Shown one piece after another: positions 25,924 through 35,153 of a DNA stretch of 56,508 bases. The position numbers and the translations under genes were made by a program. The stretch is from an uncultured Selenomonadales bacterium (GTDB lineage Bacteria > Bacillota > Negativicutes > Acidaminococcales > Acidaminococcaceae), in contig ONEW01000010.1 of the NCBI GenBank assembly GCA_900316935.1, positions 1 to 56,508 on the forward strand. Direction: 5' to 3'. Below the pieces are notes generated by a model. That model saw only the letters and a list, made by a program, of their open reading frames with translations. It had not been told where the DNA came from and ran no database searches. Position 1 is the stretch's first letter, and each line of letters begins with the position of its first letter.

Positions 25924-26946
25924 GTGTTTGTAACGATTCTGGCCTGCATCTTCGTCTTCGGCGTGCTCATCTCCATTCATGAGTTCGGCCACTTCATCAC
26001 GGCGAAGCTGACCGATATGAGGGTCGATGAATTCGCGATTGGTTTCGGACCGGAAATCTGGCAGAAACAGAAGGGGGAGACCCTCTATTCCTTACGGTTG
26101 CTGCCCTTGGGCGGCTATAACCGCATTGCCGGCATGGATCCCGATGATCCGCCGGACCTGGACCGCGGGTTCAATTCCAAATCCGTCTGGGCCCGCATGT
26201 TCGTGATTCTGGCCGGTTCCCTCATGAACCTGCTGCTGCCGGTCTTCATCTTCTTCGTCCTGTTCATCGTGTCCGGCGTGAACCTGCCGGTCAACGAACC
26301 CGTCATCGGCGAGGTCGTTCCCGGTTACGCCGCTGCCGCGACAGGCATGCAGAAGGGGGACCGCATCCTGACCATCAACGGCCGGGCCGTCGAGGACTGG
26401 ACCGGTGTGCGGGAGCAGATTGCTGCTGCCGGCACACAGCCGACGCAGATCGTCATCGAACGCAACGGCGCCCGGCAGACCCTGACCATGACGCCTGCGG
26501 TCAATCCCGATACGGGCAGGCCTTTCATCGGCGTCGTCTCGTCAGTCAAACGGGTCCATCTCGGCCCCGGACAGGCCGCCATCACGTCGGTCCGCGCCAC
26601 GGGCAATATCCTGAAGTCCATGTATATGGCACTCTACCAGATGGTGACCGGAAAAACCGGCGCGGAACTGGCCGGCCCGGTGGGCGTGGCCAAAATGACC
26701 GGGGAAATGGCCCACCAGGGTTTTTCCACGCTGCTGCAGTTCATGGCGCTGCTGAGCCTGAACTTGGCCGTCATCAACCTGCTGCCCCTGCCGGCGCTGG
26801 ACGGCGGCCATTTCTTCATCCTCCTGGGCGAAGCCATCACGGGCCGTAAACTGGGCAAAAAAGCCATGCTCAACATCCAGAAAGCCGGCGTCATCATGAT
26901 CCTGACCGTCACCATCCTGGCGACCTACATGGATTTCACCCGCTGA
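25924..26946 (+). CDS. rseP: Site-2 intramembrane metalloprotease RseP
   Basis: The 340-residue membrane protease has the zinc motif HEFGH at residues 19-23, a central PDZ domain (about 120-200, with GMQKGDRILTINGRAVEDW) and the second zinc motif in LLPLPALDGGHF. Such enzymes cleave anti-sigma factors or signal-peptide remnants in the membrane. Two GTG starts are possible: 25903, overlapping the dxr stop, and 25924, which has AAAGGAG at 25911-25917. I chose 25924. Confidence 0.94.
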   Translation: MFVTILACIFVFGVLISIHEFGHFITAKLTDMRVDEFAIGFGPEIWQKQKGETLYSLRLLPLGGYNRIAGMDPDDPPDLDRGFNSKSVWARMFVILAGSLMNLLLPVFIFFVLFIVSGVNLPVNEPVIGEVVPGYAAAATGMQKGDRILTINGRAVEDWTGVREQIAAAGTQPTQIVIERNGARQTLTMTPAVNPDTGRPFIGVVSSVKRVHLGPGQAAITSVRATGNILKSMYMALYQMVTGKTGAELAGPVGVAKMTGEMAHQGFSTLLQFMALLSLNLAVINLLPLPALDGGHFFILLGEAITGRKLGKKAMLNIQKAGVIMILTVTILATYMDFTR

Positions 26947-26981
26947 AGCCTGCCGTGGTGGCATTCTGCCGGCAAATGGAA

Positions 26982-26987
26982 TATAAT
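26982..26987 (+). promoter_or_regulatory. Possible -10 box before ispG
   Basis: TATAAT occurs 86 bases before ispG in the only sizeable gap of this stretch. The -35 is weak (TGGCAT at 26959-26964). Confidence 0.4.
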
Positions 26988-27072
26988 TAAGGAATATGAT
27001 GAAATCACACAGGAAACTGTGAATCATCCGGAACCCTGTTTCCACCGGAAACCAGGAAGGAGCTGTCGTTTG

Positions 27073-28152
27073 ATGATACAACGCAGGAAAACACGCCAGA
27101 TTCAGGTGGGCGGTGTGAAAATCGGCGGAGATGCGCCGGTTGCCGTCCAATCCATGACCAATACGAAGACCCAGGACGCCGCCGCCACGCTGGCCCAGAT
27201 CCGGAAACTGGCCGATTTGGGCTGCGACATCATCCGCTGCGCCGTCCCCGACATGGATGCGGCTCTTGCTTTGAAAGAGATTACAGCCAGGAGTCCCATC
27301 CCCGTCATCGCCGACATCCATTTCGACTACCGTCTGGCCCTGCAGGCCCTGGAGTCCGGCGTTGACGGACTGCGCCTGAACCCGGGCAACATCGGCGGCA
27401 GTGAAAATGTGCGGGCCGTCGTGGAAGCCGCCAAACCGCGGCAGGTTCCCATCCGCATCGGTGTCAATGCCGGGTCGTTGCCGAAAGACCTGCTGGAAAA
27501 ATACGGCCACCCTGCGGCCGAGGCCCTCGTGGAAGCCGCTTGGCGACACATCCGCATCCTGGAAGAGATGGATTACGGCAACATCAAGGTATCCCTCAAG
27601 TGCCACGATGTGCCCCTCACGCTCGATGCGTACCGTCTCCTGGCGGGACAGTGCGATTACCCGCTGCACGTCGGTATCACGGAAGCCGGGACGGTCCACT
27701 CAGGCCTCATTAAGTCGGCTGTGGGCATCGGCACCCTCTTGGCTGAGGGAATCGGGGACACTATCCGTGTCTCCCTCACAGGGGACCCTGCCGAGGAAGT
27801 GAAGGCAGGATTTGAAATCCTGAAAGCCCTGGGCCTGCGCCAGCACGGCCCGACACTCATCAGCTGCCCGACCTGCGGCCGCACGAGCATCAATCTGGAA
27901 AAACTGGCTGCCCAGGTGGAACAGCGCCTGGCGGACATGCCGGAACCAATCTCCGTGGCCGTCATGGGCTGCGTGGTCAACGGTCCCGGCGAAGCGAGGG
28001 AAGCCGATGTCGGCATTGCCGGCGGCAAAGGAGAAGGTCTCGTCTTCCGCAAAGGCGAAATCCTGAAGAAGGTTCCGGAAGAGGAACTCGTTCCTTCGTT
28101 GTTTGCAGAAATCGATAAAATCTTAGAGGAGAGGAAGAAATCCGAATGTTAG
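27073..28152 (+). CDS. ispG: 4-hydroxy-3-methylbut-2-enyl diphosphate synthase
   Basis: The 359-residue iron-sulfur enzyme performs the penultimate step of the methylerythritol phosphate pathway. Markers are VQSMTNTKTQD, PVIADIHFDYRLAL, NPGNIGG, the cluster cysteines in SCPTCGRTSI and the third in MGCVVNGPGEA. The ATG at 27073 follows AAGGAG at 27057-27062. The stop overlaps the proS start. A ferredoxin gene 4 kb upstream may provide its electrons. Confidence 0.96.
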   Translation: MIQRRKTRQIQVGGVKIGGDAPVAVQSMTNTKTQDAAATLAQIRKLADLGCDIIRCAVPDMDAALALKEITARSPIPVIADIHFDYRLALQALESGVDGLRLNPGNIGGSENVRAVVEAAKPRQVPIRIGVNAGSLPKDLLEKYGHPAAEALVEAAWRHIRILEEMDYGNIKVSLKCHDVPLTLDAYRLLAGQCDYPLHVGITEAGTVHSGLIKSAVGIGTLLAEGIGDTIRVSLTGDPAEEVKAGFEILKALGLRQHGPTLISCPTCGRTSINLEKLAAQVEQRLADMPEPISVAVMGCVVNGPGEAREADVGIAGGKGEGLVFRKGEILKKVPEEELVPSLFAEIDKILEERKKSEC

Positions 28153-29858
28153 TCAGCAAACTGTATGCCCCCACGTTACGTGAAGTTCCGGCGGAAGCCG
28201 AAATCCCGAGCCACAAGCTCATGCTCCGCGCCGGTTATATGCGTAAGACCGCCACGGGCATGTACACGTTCCTGCCTCTGGCACAGCGTGTCCTGAAAAA
28301 GATTGAGAACATCATCCGGGAAGAGATGGATGCCGCCGACGGACAGGAAATCCTGATGCCCATCCTGCAGCCTTCCGAGCTGTGGAAGGAAAGCGGGCGC
28401 TGGGACGCCTACGGCGGGGAAATGTGGCGTATCAAGGACCGCCACGGCCACGACTACTGCCTCGGCCCTACACACGAGGAAATGATCACCTTCCTGGCCC
28501 ATATGGACATCAATTCCTATCGCCAGCTGCCCCTGAACCTGTACCAGATTCAGGACAAGTTCCGCGACGAACGGCGGCCCCGTTTCGGCCTCATGCGCAG
28601 CCGCGAATTCATCATGAAGGACGCCTACTCCTTCGATATCGACGAAGCCGGCCTGGACAAATCGTACGAAAAGATGTATCAGGCCTATACGGACATCTTC
28701 AACCGTTGCGGCCTCTATTTCCGTCCGGTCGAGGCGGACAGCGGAGCCATTGGCGGTAACGGGTCCCATGAATTCATGGTCCTGGCCGACAGCGGCGAAG
28801 CGGAAATCTGCTACTGCAAGGACTGCAACTATGCGGCGGATACGGAAAAGGCGGAATTCAAGGCCATCGAGACCGAGCCGGAAGAAATGAAGGAAAGGCA
28901 GAAGGTGGAAACGCCGGACTGCAAGACCATCGAAGCCGTCTGTGACTACCTGCAGCTGCCGGTTGAGAAATCCGTCAAGGCTGTCGCCTATACAAGCAAC
29001 AAGGGACTGATCCTCTGCTTCGTCCGCGGAGACCACCAGGTCAACGAAACGAAGGTAGCCAACACGGCCGGCGTTCCGGAAATCGACATGGCTCCGGCCG
29101 AAATGCTGGAAGCCGCCGGTACGCACGGCGGCTATATGGGCCCCTGCGGCCTGGACCCGGAAAAGGTCATCGTAATCTGTGACCAGTCGGTCATGAAGAT
29201 GCACAACTTCTGCTGCGGCGCCAACGAAGAGGGCTGCCACTTCATCAACGTCAACCCGGGCCGTGATTTCACGCCGACCTATGTCGCCGATATCCGCCTC
29301 ATGCAGGAAGGCGACCCCTGCCCGCACTGCGGCGGCAAAATCTCCAAGGCCCGCGGCATCGAGGTGGGGCAGATTTTCAAACTGCATGACAAATACAGTG
29401 CTTCCCTGGGCGCCACCGTCCTTGATGAAGCCGGCAGATCCATTCCCATGCAGATGGGCTGCTACGGCATCGGTGTAGGCCGCACCATGGCGGCCGCCGT
29501 GGAACAGAACAACGACAAGGACGGCATCATCTGGCCCGTGGAAATCGCTCCGTACCATGTAATCATCGTCCCTGTCAACATCAAGGACGAAACCATCAGG
29601 GAGAAGGCCTTCTCTATTTACGGGGAACTGCAGAAAGCCGGCATCGAAGTCATCCTCGACGACCGGGACGAACGCCCTGGCGTCAAGTTCAAGGATGCCG
29701 ACCTGTACGGCTTCCCCCTGCGCATCACCCTGGGCAAGAAGACGCTGCAGAACGGCCAGCTCGAAGTACGGACGCGCAAGACCGGCGAAACCGTACTGCT
29801 GCCGGCCGACGACTACATCGCCAGGATCCGTGAAATGCTGGGAGGCCTTAAGAAGTAA
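28146..29858 (+). CDS. proS: Prolyl-tRNA synthetase, bacterial type
   Basis: The 570-residue class II synthetase has motif 1 and 2 regions including IQDKFRDERRPRFGLMRSRE. An insertion with the YbaK-like editing domain lies at about residues 225-400. Motif 3 includes GIGVGRTMAAAVEQ, and the anticodon domain is at the C-terminus. Length matches the prokaryotic form with editing insertion. Since a free-standing YbaK-type deacylase is encoded at 17107, the cell has both editing activities for tRNA-Pro. The start overlaps ispG by seven bases. Confidence 0.97.
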   Translation: MLVSKLYAPTLREVPAEAEIPSHKLMLRAGYMRKTATGMYTFLPLAQRVLKKIENIIREEMDAADGQEILMPILQPSELWKESGRWDAYGGEMWRIKDRHGHDYCLGPTHEEMITFLAHMDINSYRQLPLNLYQIQDKFRDERRPRFGLMRSREFIMKDAYSFDIDEAGLDKSYEKMYQAYTDIFNRCGLYFRPVEADSGAIGGNGSHEFMVLADSGEAEICYCKDCNYAADTEKAEFKAIETEPEEMKERQKVETPDCKTIEAVCDYLQLPVEKSVKAVAYTSNKGLILCFVRGDHQVNETKVANTAGVPEIDMAPAEMLEAAGTHGGYMGPCGLDPEKVIVICDQSVMKMHNFCCGANEEGCHFINVNPGRDFTPTYVADIRLMQEGDPCPHCGGKISKARGIEVGQIFKLHDKYSASLGATVLDEAGRSIPMQMGCYGIGVGRTMAAAVEQNNDKDGIIWPVEIAPYHVIIVPVNIKDETIREKAFSIYGELQKAGIEVILDDRDERPGVKFKDADLYGFPLRITLGKKTLQNGQLEVRTRKTGETVLLPADDYIARIREMLGGLKK

Positions 29859-29888
29859 TTCCTGAAGAAAAAATTCCGAGGTGTCGCT

Positions 29889-30605
29889 ATGGAACTTTGG
29901 TTGAACCAATTCCTCAACTCCATACAGTTCGAAATGTTGATCCGCCTGATCCTGTCCGCCATCCTCGGCGGCATCGTCGGCATGGAACGCGGCAGCGGCG
30001 ACCGTCCCGCCGGGTTCCGTACGCACATCCTGGTCTGCGCGGGTTCGGCCCTGCTCATGCTCGTTTCGCTGTACGGGTTCGACGGGTTTGACCAGGTACC
30101 GTTCGAATATCCACGCAACCGTGACTCTGCCCGCATCGCGGCGCAGGTTGTCAGCGGCATCGGCTTCCTCGGTGCCGGCACAATCCTGCACGAAGGGCTG
30201 ACGGTACGGGGCCTGACCACGGCCGCCAGCCTGTGGATGGTGTCCGCCATCGGCCTCGCTACCGGTGCCGGCATGTATTTCATCAGCATCGTGGCTACCG
30301 TCGTGACGATGGTCACGCTGGTCACGTTCCACAATTGGGAAAAGCGCTTTGGCGCCGGCCGCAACCCGGACCGTAAATTCATCCGCATCACGGCCGCCAA
30401 CAATCCCGGCCTCATTACGAGCGTCACGAACTACTTGACTGAAAGCGGTGTGAAAGTGAAGACAATCAACGTGAAGAACAACGCTTCGAAGAAGCAGATC
30501 GTTCTGGAGCTGTACCTGAAGTTCGGCCCGGAACAGGACGCCGGCAGCATCACCATGGGGATTCAGCAGATTGACGGAATCCTGACCATAGAGAACGTAG
30601 GATGA
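29889..30605 (+). CDS. MgtC/SapB-family membrane protein
   Basis: The 238-residue protein has four to five N-terminal membrane helices with the family markers LILSAILGGIVGMERG, GFRTHILVCAGSALLMLVS, ARIAAQVVSGIGFLGAGTIL and VRGLTTAASLWMVSAIGLA. A C-terminal cytosolic domain resembles an ACT fold (about 158-238). MgtC in Salmonella inhibits the F-type ATP synthase and supports survival at low magnesium, but other family members have unclear roles. It is inserted between proS and polC and ends four bases before polC, so it is expressed with them. Confidence 0.88.
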   Translation: MELWLNQFLNSIQFEMLIRLILSAILGGIVGMERGSGDRPAGFRTHILVCAGSALLMLVSLYGFDGFDQVPFEYPRNRDSARIAAQVVSGIGFLGAGTILHEGLTVRGLTTAASLWMVSAIGLATGAGMYFISIVATVVTMVTLVTFHNWEKRFGAGRNPDRKFIRITAANNPGLITSVTNYLTESGVKVKTINVKNNASKKQIVLELYLKFGPEQDAGSITMGIQQIDGILTIENVG

Positions 30606-30609
30606 TCCA

Positions 30610-33600
30610 ATGAAACCTGATTTCTATATCGATATTGACGACAGTGAGTTCTGTAAGTTCGTGAATTCACTGTCTCTTTCTTCTGAACAAAAACTGAAGA
30701 GCAAAGTCCTCCGGATCCGCAAATTCTGGGCCACCAGCCAGCAGAACACGTGGCAGATCGACTACAATGCCCCCTGCGACCCGGGGGATGACCTGCTCCG
30801 CTTCATTGCCGATGCGCTGCAGCAGCAGCTGGGCATGGCGGAAATCCGTTGGCACCGCTGCGATGGGGACCAAAGCGGCAAAGCGGATGCCGCCCGGCAG
30901 GCCGCAGGGAACGATGTCGCGGCCGCTCCGCCGGCAGAGGAAATCCCCTTACCGCCGGAAGCCGGTATGCCGTCTCCGGGCCCTGATGCCGTCCGTGAGG
31001 AAACACTGGTCGACGGGGTGCCCGCAGGCGCTCCTGAAATTACTCCTGCCACGGTGCCGGCCGCACCGCAGGCACCCCCGGTCCCTAAAGACCCTATGGA
31101 CGACGAAGCGTACCGTCACGCCTACGAATCCCTCTACGGGGAGAAGCACGCGGACGGTTATCTCCTGGGCCGCCACATCCGCGGCTCCGTCCGTCCCATG
31201 AACAGCCTCAAGGAAGCGGAAAAGAGCGTCCTCGTCGAAGGAGAGCCGGTCGGCGCCCTCAATAAGGACGGCAGTGCCTTCGAACTCTATACGGAGAAAG
31301 AGTTGCGGAACAACAAGTTCCTGCTGCTCTTCAGCCTGGCGGACGAACAGGACGGCGTCTATGTCAAAGCGATGTTTGACAGCGCCGGCGAGTGCCATGA
31401 AGTGGCCAGACATCTGCAGAAAGGCTGCCGTTACCAGGTGCAGGGGAAAGCGGAACCGGACCGTTTCAACCATGACGCCATGACCATTCTGGCATCGGTC
31501 ATCCGCCGACTTCCCAATCCGGAGACCGTCCGTGAGGACAAGGCCCCCGTCAAACGCGTGGAGCTCCATTGCCATACGAAGATGAGCAAGCTGGACGCCA
31601 TCACGGACATCAAAGAGCTGCTGAAGACGGCCATCCGGTTCGGTCACAAGGCCCTCGCCATCACGGACCACGGCGTCGTGCAGGCCTTCCCGTTCTGCAC
31701 CAAGGTCCTGGAAGAAATCAAGGGGGACATCAAGCTCCTGCTGGGCTGCGAAGGCTATCTGATTACGCCCGAAGAAGGGGATGTCCTGAAAGAGGACCTG
31801 CCTCACGCGGGCAAGATCCGGTCCCATCATATCATCCTCATCGCCAAAAACAAGGTCGGCCTGCGCAATCTGTACAAACTCATTTCCCTGTCGCACTTGA
31901 ACTATCTGAATGGCAATGGCAGCCGTACCCGTCCCATGATTCCCCGCGACGTGCTGACGGAATACCGGGAAGGTATCATCGTTGGTTCCGCCTGCGAAGC
32001 CGGCGAAGTGTACCGGGCGGTAGAGAAACTCTTCAAGAACGAGATGAGCGAGGAAGAAGTTCTGGAAACCGCAAAATTCTATGATTATCTGGAAATCCAG
32101 CCGTTGGGCAACAACGCCTTCCTGACGCGCCAAAAACTGTTCACACAGGAAGAGCTCATGGCTATGAACAAGAAGGTTTACTGGCTGGCGCAAAAGTTGG
32201 GCAAACTGTGCTGCGCCACCTGCGACGTCCATTTCCTGAATCCGGAAGATGCCAGGATCCGTGAAATCCTGCAGCACAGCCAGGGGTACCGGGACGCTGA
32301 ATTCCAGGCGCCGCTCTATTACCGTACAACGGAAGAGATGCTGCAGGAGTTCTCCTATTTCGACCCGGACACAGCCACGGAAATCTGCATCACGAACCCG
32401 AACAAGATTGCAGACCAGTGTGAATCCATGAAACCCGTCCCGGATACAGACCAGCTGTATTCGCCGACCCTGCCCGGCGCGGAACAGGAAATCCACGACC
32501 TGAGCTATGAAAAGGCCCACCGCCTCTACGGCGACCCGCTGCCCAGGATAGTGGAAGACCGCCTGCACATGGAGCTGGACGCTATCATCAATCACGGTTA
32601 CGCCGTGTTGTACGATATTGCCCACAAACTGGTCAAACATTCCATGGACGACGGCTACATCGTCGGGTCCCGTGGTTCCGTCGGCTCGTCCTTCGTGGCC
32701 TGCATGACGGATATTACGGAAGTCAACCCGCTGGTGCCCCATTACCGGTGTCCCCGGTGCCGTCATACGGAATTCTTCACGAACAACGAATATGCCTCGG
32801 GCTTCGATATGCCGGTGAAACAGTGTCCTGCATGCGGGACGGAGATGATCCGCGACGGCCACAATATCCCCTTTGCGGTCTTCATGGGCCTGCACGGCGA
32901 CAAAGTGCCCGATATCGATCTCAACTTCTCCGATGAATACCAGCATTCGGCCCATAAATATACGGAAGAGCTGTTCGGCCGCGACAATGTGTGCCGCGCC
33001 GGCACCATCACGACGGTGGCCCCGAAGACGGCCTGGAGCTATGCCCGCAAATATTTCGAAGATAAGAACTTCCCGGTCCATCCAGCCTTCATCAGCAAGT
33101 TTGCCGAAGGCCTGAACGGCGTTAAACGCGGTACGGGCCAGCACCCGGCCGGCATCATGGTCATTCCCCGTGACATGGACATCCATTACTTTACGGGTAT
33201 GAACCATCCTGCCGACGACAAGACCAGCGACATCATCACGACACATTTCGATTACCATTCCATCAATGACCGTCTGGTCAAGCTGGATATCCTGGGACAC
33301 GTGGACCCGACCATGATCAAACGTCTGCAGGAATTCACGGGCATCGACCCGACGAAAATCCCCATCAACGACCCGGAGACGATGGCCTTGTTCTCCGGTA
33401 CGGACGTACTGGGCGTCACGCCCGAACAGATTGGGACGAACGTGGGGACCCTGGGCATTCCCGAATGCGGTACGACCTTTACGCTGGGCATGATATCCGA
33501 TTTGAAACCGAAACTGTTCAGCGACATCGTACGCATATCCGGGTATTCCCACGGCACAGGCGTATGGCTGGGGAACGCCAAGGACCTGATTCAGCGGGAT

Positions 33601-34440
33601 CACCGGCCGGTGGAGCAGACCATCTCCACCCGTGACGACGTCATGACGAGCCTCATCGCCCGCGGCGTCGACCCGACCCTGGCTTTCAAGACTATGGAAT
33701 ATGTGCGCAAGGGCAAGGCCGCCAAAAAGGGCCTGGAGCCCCAAATGCGCGAGGCCATGGAAAAGGCCGGCGTCCCCGAGTGGTACATGAAGAGCTGCGA
33801 AACCGTGCAGTACCTGTTCCCGAAGGCCCATGCCGTGGCTTATGTATTGAATGCCTACCGCATCGCTTACTGCAAAGTCCATTATCCGACGGCCTACTAT
33901 GCAGCGTATTTCACGCAACGTGCCGACGTGGACGCCAACTTCATCTACAAAGGTGAGGAATATATCCGCCAGTACATCAAGAACGTGGAGGCCCAAGGCT
34001 TCCAGGCATCGCCTGTCGACAAGACGAACGTCATCTACCTGCAGCTGGCCCTGGAAATGCTGGCCCGCGGATTCCGTTTCTTCAAGATCGATCTGTACAA
34101 GTCCCACGGACACCGGTTCATCCCGGCTGAAGAAGACGGGGTGGAAGGCGTGCGCATCCCCTTGTCGGCCCTGCCCGGTGTAGGGGACGGCGTAGGCCGT
34201 ACGCTGGCCCTGACGGTAAAAGAAGCGTTGGAAAACAACCAGCCATTCCTGTCCATGGAAGACCTTCTATCCCGCTGCAGCCAGATGGAAAACGCTGTCC
34301 GGATGAAGGCGGAACAAGGCCTGCCGCTGACGGACGAGGAGCAGGACCTGGGCCATGTCGGCCAGTCCGCGCTGGACGCACTCCATACCCTGGGAGCCCT
34401 GGGGGATATGCCGGAAACGAACCAGATATCCCTGTTTTGA
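30610..34440 (+). CDS. polC: DNA polymerase III alpha subunit PolC, lacking the inserted exonuclease
   Basis: The 1276-residue replicative polymerase shows a PolC N-terminal domain (1-90), a Pro/Ala-rich linker (about 95-165), an OB domain, a PHP domain from residue 318, zinc-binding CPRCRH and CPACG near 715-742, and palm aspartates in PDIDLNF near 768-770. It ends in the beta-clamp motif QISLF. In Bacillus PolC (about 1437 residues) a DEDDh 3'-5' exonuclease of about 170-190 residues is inserted in the PHP domain. Here only about 24 residues separate GCEG (near 380) from SHHIIL (405), and no exonuclease motif is visible. PHP metal ligands HCH, TDHG, CEG, SHH, GSAC and CDVH all appear present. 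Confidence 0.95.
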   Translation: MKPDFYIDIDDSEFCKFVNSLSLSSEQKLKSKVLRIRKFWATSQQNTWQIDYNAPCDPGDDLLRFIADALQQQLGMAEIRWHRCDGDQSGKADAARQAAGNDVAAAPPAEEIPLPPEAGMPSPGPDAVREETLVDGVPAGAPEITPATVPAAPQAPPVPKDPMDDEAYRHAYESLYGEKHADGYLLGRHIRGSVRPMNSLKEAEKSVLVEGEPVGALNKDGSAFELYTEKELRNNKFLLLFSLADEQDGVYVKAMFDSAGECHEVARHLQKGCRYQVQGKAEPDRFNHDAMTILASVIRRLPNPETVREDKAPVKRVELHCHTKMSKLDAITDIKELLKTAIRFGHKALAITDHGVVQAFPFCTKVLEEIKGDIKLLLGCEGYLITPEEGDVLKEDLPHAGKIRSHHIILIAKNKVGLRNLYKLISLSHLNYLNGNGSRTRPMIPRDVLTEYREGIIVGSACEAGEVYRAVEKLFKNEMSEEEVLETAKFYDYLEIQPLGNNAFLTRQKLFTQEELMAMNKKVYWLAQKLGKLCCATCDVHFLNPEDARIREILQHSQGYRDAEFQAPLYYRTTEEMLQEFSYFDPDTATEICITNPNKIADQCESMKPVPDTDQLYSPTLPGAEQEIHDLSYEKAHRLYGDPLPRIVEDRLHMELDAIINHGYAVLYDIAHKLVKHSMDDGYIVGSRGSVGSSFVACMTDITEVNPLVPHYRCPRCRHTEFFTNNEYASGFDMPVKQCPACGTEMIRDGHNIPFAVFMGLHGDKVPDIDLNFSDEYQHSAHKYTEELFGRDNVCRAGTITTVAPKTAWSYARKYFEDKNFPVHPAFISKFAEGLNGVKRGTGQHPAGIMVIPRDMDIHYFTGMNHPADDKTSDIITTHFDYHSINDRLVKLDILGHVDPTMIKRLQEFTGIDPTKIPINDPETMALFSGTDVLGVTPEQIGTNVGTLGIPECGTTFTLGMISDLKPKLFSDIVRISGYSHGTGVWLGNAKDLIQRDHRPVEQTISTRDDVMTSLIARGVDPTLAFKTMEYVRKGKAAKKGLEPQMREAMEKAGVPEWYMKSCETVQYLFPKAHAVAYVLNAYRIAYCKVHYPTAYYAAYFTQRADVDANFIYKGEEYIRQYIKNVEAQGFQASPVDKTNVIYLQLALEMLARGFRFFKIDLYKSHGHRFIPAEEDGVEGVRIPLSALPGVGDGVGRTLALTVKEALENNQPFLSMEDLLSRCSQMENAVRMKAEQGLPLTDEEQDLGHVGQSALDALHTLGALGDMPETNQISLF

Positions 34441-34512
34441 AGGAATCCCTTTGCAGCCGTCCGGCAAATCCCTCTTTCCCGCCATTAAATGTAAAAAACT
34501 GTACAAAAGGTG

Positions 34513-34541
34513 TTGTAAACGGCAGGAAAACATGGTATAAT
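34513..34541 (+). promoter_or_regulatory. Promoter of the rimP-nusA-infB operon
   Basis: TTGTAA (34513-34518) and an extended -10 TGGTATAAT (TATAAT at 34536-34541) are 17 bases apart. It drives the nusA-infB operon in the gap after polC. Confidence 0.85.
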
Positions 34542-34570
34542 GGCCTAAGAAAATTTATGAAGCTACTAGA

Positions 34571-34600
34571 AAGAGTGGGTGCAAAACCCGCTCTTTCGTT
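34571..34600 (+). promoter_or_regulatory. rimP leader hairpin
   Basis: AAGAGTGGGT (34571-34580) pairs with ACCCGCTCTT (34586-34595) over a 5-nt loop, followed by TCGTTAT. A similar short AGAGTGGG/CCCRCTCT stem precedes rimP in many Firmicutes and may act as an attenuator or NusA-sensitive site. Its function is not established to my knowledge. Confidence 0.7.
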
Positions 34601-34659
34601 ATATTCGGATACTTTTATGTACCAGGAAAGCTTCTTGGAGGAAAATGCGAGGTGAAAGC

Positions 34660-35136
34660 ATGAAGAGGGAAGAAGTCGAACAATACATTGCCTCCGTGAC
34701 GGAAAAGATTCTGGAAGGCACGGACCTGACCCTGGTGGACGTGGAGTATGTGCGCCAAAAGGACTGGTACCTGCGGGTGTATATCGACAAACCCGGCGGC
34801 ATCGAGATTGACGATTGCCAGAAAGTCAGCGAACAGTTGACGGAAATCCTGGACAAGGAAGACCCCATCAGCGAAAAGTATTATCTGGAAGTCTCTTCCC
34901 CGGGCATCGACCGCCCCTTGAAAAAGGACCGCGATTATGTCGCGAATTATGGCAAGAAGGTGGATCTGACCTTCTTTGAGCCCTGGCAGGGGATGAAGAA
35001 CGTGACGGGCATCCTGGATGCCCATGATGCGGATACGCTGACAATCCGCAAAATTGCAAAGGGCAAGACGGACGCGGAGACGTCTGTGATAGAACGGAAA
35101 CAGATAGCAGCTGTAAAACCCCATATCGACTTTTGA
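34660..35136 (+). CDS. rimP: Ribosome maturation factor RimP
   Basis: The 158-residue protein helps mature the 30S subunit. It shows VDVEYVRQKDWYLRVYIDKP, IEIDDCQKVSEQL and EVSSPGIDRPLKKDRDY, all standard RimP blocks. The start at 34660 follows GAGGTG with six bases between. An in-frame ATG five codons earlier (34645) has GGAGG but only a short gap, so it remains an alternative. It leads the classic rimP-nusA-rnpM-ylxQ-infB operon. Confidence 0.95.
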   Translation: MKREEVEQYIASVTEKILEGTDLTLVDVEYVRQKDWYLRVYIDKPGGIEIDDCQKVSEQLTEILDKEDPISEKYYLEVSSPGIDRPLKKDRDYVANYGKKVDLTFFEPWQGMKNVTGILDAHDADTLTIRKIAKGKTDAETSVIERKQIAAVKPHIDF

Positions 35137-35153
35137 AGGAGGATTATTAAAAA

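Noticed and set aside
28176..30332. Open frame of 718 codons antisense to proS and the MgtC gene
   Set aside because: It spans two real genes and the gap between them and contains no motif.
30949..34113. Open frame of 1054 codons antisense to polC
   Set aside because: It lies entirely opposite a clearly conserved gene. Its translation is His/Arg/Asp/Gln-rich without any recognisable domain, as expected for the complement of a GC-rich gene.
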